Shown piece by piece: positions 1 through 10,306 of a DNA stretch of 64,000 nucleotides. The notes beneath the pieces were generated by a model. It was given only the letters and a program-made list of their open reading frames with translations. It was not told where the DNA came from and made no database searches. Position 1 is the stretch's first letter, and each line of letters opens with the position of its first letter. The stretch comes from Anthostomella pinea (Eukaryota; Ascomycota; Sordariomycetes; Xylariales; Xylariaceae), in assembly GCA_963556695.1 (NCBI GenBank), contig CAUWAG010000010.1, positions 1,984,001-2,048,000 on the forward strand. The letters run 5' to 3'. Both the position numbers and the translations under genes were made by a program.

Positions 1-594
1 AGATGAAGCGGAAACAGAAGCTTGGTGTTATGGGGATCTTCGCACTCGGATTCTTTGTGGTTATAGCAAGCAGTGCGTAGACCCGCGAGCGCGCCATCTG
101 CAAAACGAATTGCTGCTGACGCTCTTCACAGTCGTGCGAGCCTACTACTCGAAGCTCAACAAGACCATGTTGACTTGCACTGTGTCGATGGTCGAGACAG
201 CTATAGCTATCATCGCGGCTTGTCTTCCAGGTACGTTGCGTCAGCGGGCTAACCTGCCATTCAGATATCTATTGTCCGGCTGACAGAGATCTTCACAGCC
301 CTCCGGGCGATTTTCCTGGGTCACACATCGCAGGCCGGCAACAGCTCTTACGGCAGGCATTACGAGCTTTCTTCAGTCCACCGCCACCGGACGCAGCGGA
401 GTCAAATCACTACGAACATCAAGGGAGGAACGTCTCAGCCGGGTGAGGACTCCGACGACGAGCTGGTGCGCGAGGGCAGGATGTCGATTCTAGGCCTCGG
501 GGACAATCACGAACATGGCAGCAGCGGGATCATGGTGAACACTACTTTTCATATGAAGAAAGATAACGCGAGTCTACATTCGGATGCCATCTAG
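1..594 (+). CDS. Fungal rhodopsin-domain (PTH11-like) integral membrane protein, 3' end only
   Basis: C-terminal part of a multi-pass membrane protein cut by the window edge. I read three exons: 1-72, 132-230 and 299-594, with GT-AG introns between, all in one frame, ending in TAG at 592-594. The first exon gives a transmembrane helix (GIFALGFFVVIAS) just after a basic KRKQK stretch. The second gives VRAYYSKLN and another helix (ETAIAIIAACLP). A hydrophilic, acidic tail of about 90 residues follows. This order (basic loop, LGV.GIFALGFFVV helix, extracellular loop, last helix, long cytosolic tail) is the usual end of the fungal rhodopsin-domain/PTH11-like family, some of whose members are receptor-like and act in surface sensing. 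Ligand and role cannot be told from this fragment. Confidence 0.8.
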
Positions 595-1507
595 AATTCG
601 AAAGAACTTCACAGCGCCTCCATACAGCTTGATTCGCGGTGTGCTTGCTGCAATTCCGGCAGCGCCTTCTACGGCTTCTTCAGATGCAGTTTCATTGGTG
701 TCTAGCACCCGCTCGGCTGAATCTCTCTTGTGTGCCGATATTTCTGGTCCTTGAAAAGGAGTACGATCAAGTTTGCGTAGAACATGAGCGACTTTCCCGT
801 GATATTCGGGTATAGTCACCCCCATAAGTCTCCGTTGGACTGAGATTGAGCAACCGAGCGAGTGTGTGCTGACGCTGCTGCCCCCGGGTATTGGGGGAGA
901 GGATGTTCGGATGGATGCGGTACCAGGGGTGGGACAGCATAACGAGGCGATCCTAAACTAAACCTCCAAAAGTCTCCGCACACCCCTCCTTCACTAAGCG
1001 TCGGGTATGTTCATCATAATGGAATAAGCACTCTGGAATAAGCATCATGGCTGGCTTTTTGGGTTAACGTGCTTATTCCAGGATGTTTATTCCATTAATA
1101 TGAATATAGCATTGACATTGTCGACTTGATCGTGGACGGAGACTTAGGGGGATGACTGTAGCTGAGCTCAGGGTTGGAGAACGCGACCATCTCCAGAAGA
1201 GGGCATGGTTTGGTAACTTGTTGAATAGATGGGCCATGGCCCAGGAATGAGTTACTAAGGACATCAAGTAAACCTTTACTACAGCAGACAAGATAGGATG
1301 GGTCGATGTCCGCGGCTAACAGGGATACATGAAGAATTAAGGATAACAACGAGTGTACTAAGTACCATAACGAACGACAGGAACTGAATCAGCTCGATGG
1401 GGGTACAATATAGATAGAGTATTTTTCCAAGAAGAAACACTGTTTTGGTTGAAAGAAAGGGCAACTCTGCTGATACCAATCGAGAGCATACCGCAGACAA
1501 AGCACCA
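595..1507. other. Intergenic, no gene seen
   Basis: No reading frame here looks like a protein and no RNA gene was found. The only structure noticed is a set of short inverted copies around 1020-1095, listed separately. Confidence 0.6.
1020..1095. repeat. Nested short inverted repeats (TGGAATAAGCA motif)
   Basis: TGGAATAAGCAC at 1020-1031 is the exact reverse complement of GTGCTTATTCCA at 1069-1080. A second forward copy (TGGAATAAGCAT, 1034-1045) is the near reverse complement of ATGTTTATTCCA (1083-1094), with one mismatch. Two direct copies are therefore followed by two inverted copies within 76 bp. This could be the end of a decayed DNA transposon or a cruciform-forming site; nothing else of an element was recognised. 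Confidence 0.6.
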
Positions 1508-1905
1508 TCATCGGCCCCGTTGCTTCACTTTATGCTTCCCTTCGGCGAGGCCGCGAATGCAAGCTGACAGCCTTGTCAGAGTAGCAACCGCGCCTTGAAC
1601 CGGTTTTGTGGTAGGCAAAGTTTTCCCCGACGGCTCATCCGGCGTCCAGTTGAACTCGAAGTTGCCCACGCCGCCGTCATCATTACATCCGTCCAGCTGG
1701 GCGTGCAGCAGCTCGCCGTCGGTGCCGATCTGGTCTTCCGAGAAGCCCTTGCCCTGGATGATGAACATGTACCCCGTCTCGCCCATGCCCTCTTCGGCTT
1801 TCATAGGCACATGTTCTTTCGTAGTGACCTTGATGTCCTCCTGAGCATACCCTCCAACATATTCCTGACTGTGGTCAATGACCTTGTTGCCGCTTGACTT
1901 GATGT
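1508..1905 (-). pseudogene. Fragment of a hypothetical, probably secreted fungal protein
   Basis: A protein-like frame on the minus strand runs from about 1905 to 1508. It contains DHSQEYVGGYAQEDIKVTT, an EEGMGETGYMFIIQGKGFS stretch, and then an acidic, Gly-rich part with a single Cys ending in FEFNWTPDEPSGK. The composition looks like a small conserved secreted protein, but an in-frame stop lies just upstream, no signal peptide exon was found, and the C-terminal end after PSGK turns into low-similarity sequence. I read it as the central part of a broken gene next to a transposon nest. It could instead be one exon of a gene whose other exons I failed to find. Function unknown. Confidence 0.35.
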
Positions 1906-2210
1906 TACCATCCCCCCCCTACATTTCGGGCACCCCCACATCTCGTACAGCAAAACCCCACCACCACCACCTAAACCCTATATGTTCACTTATACGCTTT
2001 CAGCCCAATATTGAAGCTGCTCAGAATGTATTTAGTGCTCTAGATAGACCTGATCTTAAGGTTTAATCCAATGTAGAATTTACCCCGCGCAGCATACGTG
2101 ATTGGCTGTCTATTACCCCGCGTTTCTTACCCCGAATAGAGATTTTTGAGTGCTGGAGCCTCGTCTGAAGTCTTGTTCTGTATACACCGCGTATCGTATA
2201 GCCGCCTAGA

Positions 2211-2945
2211 ATGCCTCCCAAACTGTATACAGAGGATCGGATGGCAAATTCCATCTTAGATATCACGGATGAGGGCCTCTCGCTGCAAAAAAACGCTCAA
2301 AAACACGGTATCCCTGTCACAACGCTCTCAGACCGACTTAACGGCAAGCCCTCAAAAAGCGAAGGCCATATACACCAATAGAGACTCTCTCCTGCTCAAG
2401 AAAGCACTATAGTCAACTATATTTTGCGTCAAGAGAAGCTAGGACTAGCCCCTTCGCACTCCCTAGTGCGTGAGATTATCGTGAAGGTGGTGAGAAAGAA
2501 CGGAGATTCAGGCCCCCTTGGAAACCACTTCATGACCGGCTTTAAACACCGCAACCCATAAATAAAGACCAAAGTTGGCAAAAGGATAGAATCAGCGCAC
2601 TTTAAAGGCTTCATAATGAAGGCAATTAACTGGTTCTTTAAAATCCTAGAGGATTACGGCTGGGTCAAGCCAGAAAACACGTATAATGTTGATAAAGGCG
2701 GCATCATAGCGGGTTTTGGTGACTATAACTACCCCTTTAAATCCGTAGAAATTCTAGTTAGCTTTATAGGCATCGGTTTTCTGGTTTTAGGTAGTTCTGC
2801 TACTAAAAAGGCCTTTTTGAAGAGCTCTTAGAGTTGTAGCTGGACCTTCTTTATCGAGGCCATTTCTGTAACTGGAAAAATCCTCAAACCAGGTATTATC
2901 TTCAAGGGGAAGGACCTCTAGGCCCAGTGGTTCATTAAGGATTTA
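2211..2945 (+). mobile_element. Relic of a Fot/pogo-type (Tc1-mariner superfamily) transposase
   Basis: Starting with MPPKLYTEDRM, the conceptual protein has the N-terminal helix-turn-helix of Fot/pogo transposases (a GIPVTTLSDRLNGK recognition helix), then a CENP-B-like segment (RLSPAQE...EKLGLAPSHSLVREI and KRIESAHFKGF). The start of the catalytic domain is at ENTYNVDKGG, where the family has a conserved NVDE-type first catalytic Asp. Further on, WTFFIEAISVTGKILKPG and IFKGKDL match the middle of the DDE domain. At least four in-frame stops interrupt it and the C-terminal half is absent, cut by the LINE tail starting near 2946. It cannot make an active transposase. Terminal inverted repeats were not found. 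Confidence 0.75.
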
Positions 2946-3019
2946 ATTGATTGATTTTATTTATTGTGGGTGCAGTCCCTCAACAGGGCAAACCACGCCT
3001 CCCAGAGCCATTGCATCGC
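2946..3019 (-). mobile_element. 3' tail of a Tad-like LINE, inserted in the pogo relic
   Basis: A 74-bp piece shares a 22-bp identical block (2987-3008, beginning GCAAACCACGCC) with the 3' UTR of the LINE relic at 10307-10794. It ends on its left in an A-rich tail on the minus strand (AATAAAATCAATCAA type), as LINE copies do. It sits directly after the pogo transposase frame breaks off and directly before the copia LTR, so it records an insertion into the pogo copy. The rest of this LINE copy is missing: the sequence beyond the right LTR (8385 on) does not continue the homology. Confidence 0.55.
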
Positions 3020-3217
3020 TGTTAGATTTCAAAGTGTTCTATTAAGGAGAGGAATTCCAGCTACTCTGGAGCGGCCAGAATGGCCCTATATATATCTAAG
3101 ATACTAAAGGAAAGAATACGTGGCCTTATATTGGCCACGTATGTGACAGAGTCACAAATGGGGATGGTGATCCTGAAGGATGACTATGGATGGGCTAACG
3201 TAGCCCAGAATCTAACA
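3020..3217 (-). repeat. 3' LTR of the copia element
   Basis: 198 bp, TGTTAGATTT...GAATCTAACA, ends inverted to each other. It differs from the other LTR at five positions, all transitions (seen at GGCCAGAAT/GGCCAAAAT, TCTAAG/TCCAAG, AAAGAAT/AAAGGAT, ATGGATG/ATGAATG, AATCTAA/AATCCAA). Confidence 0.93.
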
Positions 3218-3255
3218 CGCCCTCTCAGACTAAGGGAATTAACATAACCAGAATA

Positions 3256-5703
3256 TCACCCCTCTACATGAACCAGTCCTAGCAACTCCAGAAACTTGAA
3301 GAACCTTGCCTTTATCAAAGCTTTGGTGGGACCGTCTGCAGGCATTTCATTGGTTCCAAGGAAAGAGAGCCGTATATGGCCTTCCAAGATCTCCTGACGA
3401 ATGTAGTGTTCCCTGACTCGAATGTGCTTAGTTCGACGATGGAATTCAGCGTTCTGAGCCAAATTAATAGCTCCAGCACTGTCTGAATGGATGTTGATAG
3501 CATTCAGAGTGGAACCAAGTTCCAGCATCAGTTCTCGTAGCCAGGCAGCCTCTTTGACGGCTTTAGAGAGTGCGTAGTACTCCGATTCCACAGTAGACTG
3601 AGCCACAACAGTCTGCAGCTTGGATGCCCAGGAGACAGTGCTCCCAGCAAACGTAAACAGGTAGCCTGAGGTGGATTTGGCGCTGGTCTTGATGCTTCCA
3701 GCATAGCTGGCATCACAGTAACCAACTAGCAGATCCGGAATCATCTCAAGGACCTCCTGGTGGGTCTTCCTGACATATTCGGGACCTCTAAATTTGATCC
3801 CAAGATCTTGAGAGTGCCACAAATAGCGAAATAGGCCCAGAGCGGCCTTATATTGGGCTGAGCCAGGGTTGTGAAGGTATCGCGAGAGAACACCCATAGA
3901 GTATGCAATATCTGGTCTCGTATACGACGCAGGGAAGTTCTCAGAACCGATCAGGGACTGGTATGTCTGAATAGGACGTATATCGACCTCAAGGTCGTTG
4001 TCCAGGGACTCCATCTGTTCCACTGCTTGAGGAGATATCGGCACGTTCATCTTGCCAGTGTTCTGCTGGTCGAACGCCTCCACAGTCCTCCTCACATACG
4101 TCTGTTGAGAGAGATATAACGTCCTCTCAGCTCGGTTTCTGACAATATGGACTCCTAGGAAGTGTTCAGCAGTTCCCATGTCCTTCATCTCAAATGTAGA
4201 ACCTAGTTCCTTCTTGAAGGCAGCGATCCCGTCACGATTAGACCCCAAAATAAGGAAATTGTCGACATAGCTGATCACTATAATGCCACGGCTGATATTG
4301 ACATAGACTGCGTTGTCAGAGACCAGAGGGTCGAATCCGAGGTCCTTCAGAGCGCTGCGAATGCGCTTCTGCCACTGCCTGAGGCTCTGCTTGAGCTCAT
4401 ATAGCGGTTTTGCAAGCTTCATAATCATGCCAGGTCTCCAGTTGATAGTATTCTCATCTGGATACATCTCAAAGAAGTCAAAGAGACCATCAGGCGTCTC
4501 CATGAAGATCTCTTCATCCAGTTCTCCCATCAGGAAGGCAGATACAGCATCCATCTGGTCAATTTCCCAGTCCAGAACGGCAGCAATGGCTAGAAAGAGC
4601 CTCCAGGTGGTAGTACGAGCGCCTGAGGCCTTGGTTTTGAAATAGTCGAGGCCATGGCGTTGCATGAAGCCTCGTACAACCACCCTAACCTTGTACCGAG
4701 AGGTGTTGCCGTCAGAGTCCCTCTTCCGCCTATAGACATTGCGGCTAGAGAGAGTTTTACGCCCAGCAGGCAGATCAGACCTCCACAAAAGAATGAAGGT
4801 ATTATTACGCAGCAATGCCCGTATCTCTGTGTGAGTGCCATCCAGCCATTGAGGTGCCTCGGCAGACTCCATGGCTTCCTTGTAGCTAAAAGGCTCGTCA
4901 TTACAGGGAAGTGCCTGATCAGGGTCAGAAGACGGCCAATTGGCATAAGATGCCTCGATCGTAACATGTAGAGATATACCAGGGGTGGAAGACTCGGCCA
5001 CGTAGTGGTTGTGAGTCCTCCGAGTGCGCCCTCCGGAGAGTACATTCTCTGGGTTGAGCCCTGATTGGATTCTTGACCTCGGAGCAGCCGTTGGGGCTAC
5101 TTCTTGACAAGGTGGTTCAGATGATAGAAGAATCGAGTCAGTTAAAGCAGTACTAGGCTCAGGGTTGCTATATCCAGAGTCAGAATGATGACTATCATCA
5201 TTATCAGAAGCGTCAGGGGACCCAAGAGGGGTCCCTAACGTGACAATTGGTTGGGGTGAATCATCTCTACCATCCCTTCCGTCATCTGACTCAATATATA
5301 TATGCTGAGGATCGTGAGCGCCCTCTGGTGAAGACGGCGCTGGCAGATCTTCAGCATCGGGTCTGGTTGTCTCATAGTCATCGAGTGTACCACGGAAGTT
5401 TGGAAAGATATGGATCAAATCCCTTGAAAGTACATACCCATCCAAAATCTCAAGATGGGCAGTAACTACAACCTTTCTCAAGTGTGTAAGATACACCTGG
5501 TACTGGTTGGAACCAAGGGAACGAAGAATACGACCTCTCCTTGCGTGTAGAGTGGTCTTGTCTCCCTTAAGGCGGCACTGCTGCGGCAAATGGACCACAG
5601 TGGCCTGCCCGATTGACAGTAAATTTGTCAAATCAGGCTTGTTATCCTTTTCAGGGTTCAGATCGTCAAAGAAAACTTCAAAGGGAGTCTTCTTAACGCC
5701 CTA
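3256..5703 (-). pseudogene. Copia pol, C-terminal part: reverse transcriptase and RNase H
   Basis: A 791-residue open stretch (5631-3256) preceded in frame by a TAG at 5701-5703. Its first 200 residues are the variable linker after integrase. The copia RT core follows: KVRVVVRGFMQRHGLDYF, DQMDAVSAFLMGELDEE with the first catalytic Asp, and ISYVDNFLILGSN. Active copia RTs have YVDD here, so the last Asp is Asn. The RNase H shows its metal ligands in GYCDASYAG, ESEYYALS and HSDSAGA, then RTKHIRVREHYIRQ. Length and order fit copia pol. The long frame survived, but the mutated active site and upstream stops mean no working polyprotein. Confidence 0.9.
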
Positions 5704-6406
5704 GAGGAAAGATGTATAGCTCACATTGAGCCTATCACATACGGCAGGTCCAACAACCGGCCAAAGGGCTTCAGATAGCCCAGAATCCTTCATAATACTG
5801 CGAATGAGAGCGTGTATAACGCTAAAGGATCTCTCAGCCACTCCGTTCTGCTCGGGAGTGTATGGAGCGCTGACTTTGAACAGGATACCACGTTCAGCTC
5901 CCCATTGCTTGAATCTCGCGTATTCAGAACCACCATCTATTCGGAATCGCTTCGGATAACGCGCGTACTGGGTGTGAGCGTATTCATAGTAGCGAATGGC
6001 TTGGTCGGAAGCTTCCCCTTTCTTCTCGTGAGGGCAGTACTCCCTCAAACGAGACTTGCCATCCACAAATACGGTGGCATAAAGAGAACCATCATAGCCT
6101 TGGACAGAGTGCTTGGCTGTATCCATATGGACCAGGTAAAGCATGATCTGGATGTTCCTGCTCAACTCGAGAGACTAGGCGACGTAGATTAGACTACAGA
6201 TATTCCAGACAGGTGAATTCTTTTGCCAGCTCTCGTACATTCGGCGGCAATTCAATCCCTTTGGTGATACTGGCTGTCTTGATCAGGTCACCAATAGATC
6301 GGTGGCCAAGTCTTGTATGCCAGCGGTGGAGTAGTCTCAGCGCCACAGATTTGGCTTGAGAGGTCAGTTCCTGGGAAGAATCCTCGGATACCATATTGGT
6401 GAACAC
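5701..6406 (-). pseudogene. Copia GAG-pre-integrase and integrase
   Basis: Two broken frames. The first (6406-6194) ends in the GAG-pre-integrase zinc region (LLHRWHTRLGHRSIGDLIK, His-His side of an HHCC finger; the CxxC side is damaged, TCLEYL). A TAG at 6194-6196 and a frameshift follow. The second (6165-5701) is the integrase core: VHMDTAKHS (first Asp), FRIDGGSEY (second Asp) and PYTPEQNGVAERSF (catalytic Glu), so the DDE triad itself is intact. Confidence 0.85.
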
Positions 6407-6439
6407 GTCCGGGGCTTGATTGATCCCGTATACGTCCTT

Positions 6440-7939
6440 CTAGACACTAGGGATCTCTGTCTGAACGTACATTCCCTGGTGGAATGATGCCACCCATGTC
6501 CCATGGGGGTCAAACAGATCGCGGATCATCAAATACCATCCTTGGCGATACATCTGGTCTCCCGAGAGAATATTGATTGGAAAGGAAGGCACAAATAGTA
6601 CTCCAGAGATTGTCCGAGTGACGGTATCACTGTTGGAGGTAATGAATGGTATCTCCATGTCGCCAATACCTTAAGGAGTAACAGGGCCTCCTCCAGTGTT
6701 AAAGGGGACCAGGTCAGGGTCCATTCGAAGGCGAGTAAACCACTTCTTGCTATTGCAAATAGGAACGGTAGAGCCTGTGTCAAACAGCCATGAGTCTGTG
6801 CTTGTCGTGGCATGAACGATGTCGATCAGATTGGTACTCGCTCCCTGGTTGGCGCTATGTGGTCCTTGAGTGAGGACAGATTGACTGGAGATGGCTTTAT
6901 CGGCATAATTGCACCATTGAGCGGCGTCAGAAGCGCCAGTGCGTCCACTCTGGTGAGTGGGAGCGCTGCTTGAAGGCCTTCCATCTTTCCTAGCCTTCTT
7001 AGAGGCCTGGATGATCTGGCTGAGGATGCGTTTGTTGCATCCAAGGTGGTCCTTCTTCTTGTCAAGCTCTCTGCACTCATAGCACCAGATAGGATCCGTG
7101 GTATTGCTGTTAGAAGAGCCCTGATTGACTCCAGGGGTTCTGGGGCCATTAAGAGATGGGCGATTACTGCCTTTCCCCTTGTTCTTCCACTTGTTCTTGC
7201 CTTTACTAGGCGTAGCAGGCTTGCCAAAGTTGGTGGCAAAGGTCTCATCTTGAGCCTTGCGAATCTGTATCTCCTCCTGGAGCCGGTACAAGAGATTCTC
7301 GGTCGTAAGGAAGATTCCACGGTTATAATCTTTCGAGATTTCGTGGTGAAGGGTTGGAAAAGCCGTTCGAATAGCAGCCAGGAAATTGGCAATGCGAATA
7401 TTCGGAGGATATGTGATATTTTGCCGCAAGACCTTGTCTATTAGTCTGCGGTAGTTGCCCACGAACTTGTCTCCATGGTCAGGGAATCGAATGGCAGCCA
7501 GTTCATCTACAACGGATGAAACTGTGTCAATTCTCGTGCCTGAATATGCCTGTCGCAAGGCTATCCAGATCTGACCAGGGTCAAATAAACCCGTGATACG
7601 AGAATCAGGGTCAGACTTGATGTTCTGGGTGATAGCAAGGTATAATTTTGACCTCTTGATGCTCAGACTAGCATCCAATTCAGGGGGCTTGGAAGAGGCT
7701 CCCGCGGAAGGTGTGGCTGGGGCGTTGACAGCTCCAGTTGTGGCCTTATATGGTTCCTTCTCGTCCGCCTTGATAGCTTCAAGGATAAGAGACCAGAGCC
7801 CGAGAGTAGTGAGCAAATGCTCCATCGTTTGGGCCCAGACTTCCCAGTTCACCTTGCTAACGAGCTTCTGATAGTCTTGGAAGCAAGGGATAGAGGTGGA
7901 TATAAAGGCGAGGGCCGTCTCTGGGGTGGATTCGGACAT
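6440..7939 (-). pseudogene. Copia gag and protease
   Basis: A 422-residue frame starts at MSESTPETAL (7939) and carries the gag-like region (VNWEVWAQTMEHLLTTLGLW, IWIALRQAYSG, VDELAAIRFPDHGD), a basic stretch and a CYEC...HLGC cluster that resembles a damaged CCHC zinc knuckle. The aspartic protease motif is WLFDTGSTVPICNSKKWF. A TAA (6671-6673) splits the protease frame; it continues in the same frame as MEIPFITSNSDTVTRTISGV to 6440, where a TAG ends it. Confidence 0.88.
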
Positions 7940-8186
7940 AATGTAAGAAGGATAATACGTCGTAAGGCTAGCCTACAAATAAGGCAAAATATAAGCCAAA
8001 GAGCGACCTCTTTCTGTATAAAAAGAACAGTTACAACGGAGAAATACTTGAAGGCTTGCGGCAACAAGGGTAGCTAGTCCTAGAGGCGCGCAAGCGGAAA
8101 GAGGGTAATCAGAATGAATCAGACCAGTAGAAAAAGCTTAATAGGTAAGGGCTGCTGGAGGTCGTGATCGATCAGAGATGCTACCA

Positions 8187-8384
8187 TGTTAGATTTCAAA
8201 GTGTTCTATTAAGGAGAGGAATTCCAGCTACTCTGGAGCGGCCAAAATGGCCCTATATATATCCAAGATACTAAAGGAAAGGATACGTGGCCTTATATTG
8301 GCCACGTATGTGACAGAGTCACAAATGGGGATGGTGATCCTGAAGGATGACTATGAATGGGCTAACGTAGCCCAGAATCCAACA
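8187..8384 (-). repeat. 5' LTR of the copia element
   Basis: 198 bp, 193/198 identical to the LTR at 3020-3217. Followed on the minus strand by the presumed primer-binding site TGGTAGCATC (8177-8186). Confidence 0.93.
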
Positions 8385-9330
8385 GCGGCCTGAACGATGA
8401 CTCGAGCACCGTTTGTTCAAACGAGATAGAGTGTCGGTCAAGCCACGGTCTCGTCACTTCACTAAAAATAAAGGAAATAAATATTATCACTTTTAACAAC
8501 CTAGGTATGTGGTATTTCTGTCTATCTGACCGGACGATATGAGACACACCCATACTAGTGTGGCTCCTCAACCCATTTTCCAACCACAATGACGGATGGG
8601 TCACGGACCAGGATACAAGGTACCTTGGAGCCCAACTGGTACCCGTTTGTACCTGATTTGTACCCAACTGGGATGATAGCAACTTCTGGGATGGGGACAC
8701 CACCCATCCCTCTTTCAATCAAGCAACTTCCAGAATACAGACCAATAGCCACCATTCGTGACCCTGGTCCTTATTCGGGATACCGCTACCACAAGGCACA
8801 CTAGTGTGAATCCAGCTGATTCCAGCTGTCAGGTGTCTTGTCGGTTGGGCCGGATTGTTGCCCAAGGGACAAGGTACCGTTTGCACTGTATCTAGTACTT
8901 AAGTGACCTTCCGGATGGGACACGCTCCCATCCTTCTAGACAGCAAGCAGAACATCCAGAATACTAGTCATCGTAACATGGTATTCTGGGCCCCTGCCAG
9001 AAGGCACACTAGCATGCATGTATATGAAAGACTGAAGACTGCCCGCAAACGTGCATATGCGCTTATCGATTTATGCACCGAAAAGGTATATGTGCCAAGC
9101 TCTTACCTCGATTCTGTCTTGGTGAGGATGATGAAACGACCCGTGATTGTTTTCCTCTTCCCGCGCTCACCAAGATCATCGCGAAACTCTCGCGTCACCT
9201 CTTCATCTGCAATGGCGCAACCACAGTCGCATAACAGAACGATTGTATCTATTCCAATCTTCTACAACAGCCTTCCACCCGCCGTAGGCTGATTGCAACG
9301 CTATGCTGCCCTGACTGCTCCTCATGCCTT
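8385..9330. other. Intergenic, no gene seen
   Basis: Contains small low-complexity echoes (several GTACC words at 8620-8660, CACACTAGTGTG-like words at 8555 and 8800) but no protein-like frame. Probably old transposon-derived sequence. Confidence 0.5.
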
Positions 9331-10245
9331 TGGCACCTAGGCGGTGGCCACCACACTGTCACTGACTCAGACGCGCGAAGCGTTATACGCGCGCTTCAGG
9401 TCAGCGTCGGTACTGACTACTCCGTCATGCAAGAGAACACTATACGACGTGGGAAGAAGATAGCCCAACTTTGGATGAAGAAAAAGGCGGAACAGCGCAG
9501 GCAACTCTTGTTGCTGGCGGGGGATTTGTGGACAGATGGTCCGCCCGAGATCGGCCTGCAAGGCCTCGCAAGCTTGGGACATTGCAGTGAACACCAGAAG
9601 GTAGACTCTCTAGCAAGATCAATTTCCCGCAGAGTGTCACGTCAGCTGACCAACACTATCCAGTATCTTGACAGTTAGGTATTGCCATATCTGGACGTTG
9701 GACTTTCAACCCAATCGAGCATTCCGATGTTGCGGCTGCTTGGACAACGTTCATTCTCTGCATCATATGAGTGGGCGTCATACGATGCCGAGAACGTCTT
9801 TCTGGCCGAGTGTTATCGTATTTTCCCAGCAAGGTACAATGCGAATTACGTCGATATGGTTAACTTCAACCTTGCATTGGCCACAACAAAATCCGATTTA
9901 GCGACCAGGGGAAGGCAATTTCTTGCATTTGGAAAGGCTCATATTGTCTTCAGTGCGCAAGGGAGGCTCTTAGCCTTGCTTAAACGTTTTACCCAAATTC
10001 TCCTAAAGGAATCGTCGGGCAGCCCACCATCTCCTTCGCTTGAGCCTCCCGGCCACGGAATGACGATCGAGAAGGACTACAATCGGTTCATGTCGACTCA
10101 TCTACCCCGGTATCAGAACGATCAGGACGACTTCAGCTGTAGAGTTCTGTACCCGTTCCTCTCTCCTCCGGTTATTTTCGATGCCGGGACTATCGATATC
10201 GCCGTTACCCAATATAGTTGCTTCACATGTGCTACAGAATCATGA
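9331..10245 (+). pseudogene. Relic of a fungal-specific family of unknown function
   Basis: Two frames form one protein-like reading. The first (9331-9681) includes DARSVIRALQVSVGTDYSVM, then TIRRGKKIAQLWMKKKAEQR and QLLLLAGDLWTDGPPEI. The second (about 9679-10245) begins LPYLDVGLSTQSSIPMLRLL, continues with YEWASYDAENVFLAECYRIF and RLLALLKRFTQILLKE, and ends TQYSCFTCATES. The AQLW..K..EQRRQLLL block followed later by LPYLDVG...LLRLL resembles a large group of uncharacterised proteins in Sordariomycetes; this is from memory of the pattern, not a search. The frames are joined by neither an obvious intron nor a clean reading, and no start codon in context is seen, so I call it a decayed copy. 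It lies between two retroelement relics. Confidence 0.45.
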
Positions 10246-10306
10246 CCGTAGCGCACGAGCCACATAGGAGCCGCGAGTTCTGACCAGCGAAGGCTACGAA
10301 GAGGTC

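Larger units (their letters stand above)
3020..8384 (-). mobile_element. Ty1/copia LTR retrotransposon, inactive
   Basis: A whole copia element of 5365 bp lies on the minus strand. Two 198-bp LTRs (3020-3217 and 8187-8384) start with TG and end with CA. The order gag, protease, integrase, reverse transcriptase, RNase H on the minus strand is the copia order. Next to the 5' LTR (right side) the minus strand reads TGGTAGCATC, a plausible primer-binding site for the 3' end of initiator tRNA-Met. Next to the 3' LTR is a purine-rich GAGAGGG tract. The coding part has in-frame stops at 6671-6673, 6440-6442, 6194-6196 and 5701-5703, a frameshift between 6193 and 6165, and a catalytic change in the RT (YVDN for YVDD). 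No 5-bp target duplication is visible (ATCGC left, GCGGC right). Confidence 0.93.

Noticed and set aside
8555..8830. Repeated GTACC and ACTAGTGTG words, possible regulatory palindromes
   Set aside because: Words are short, spacing is irregular and no gene starts nearby.
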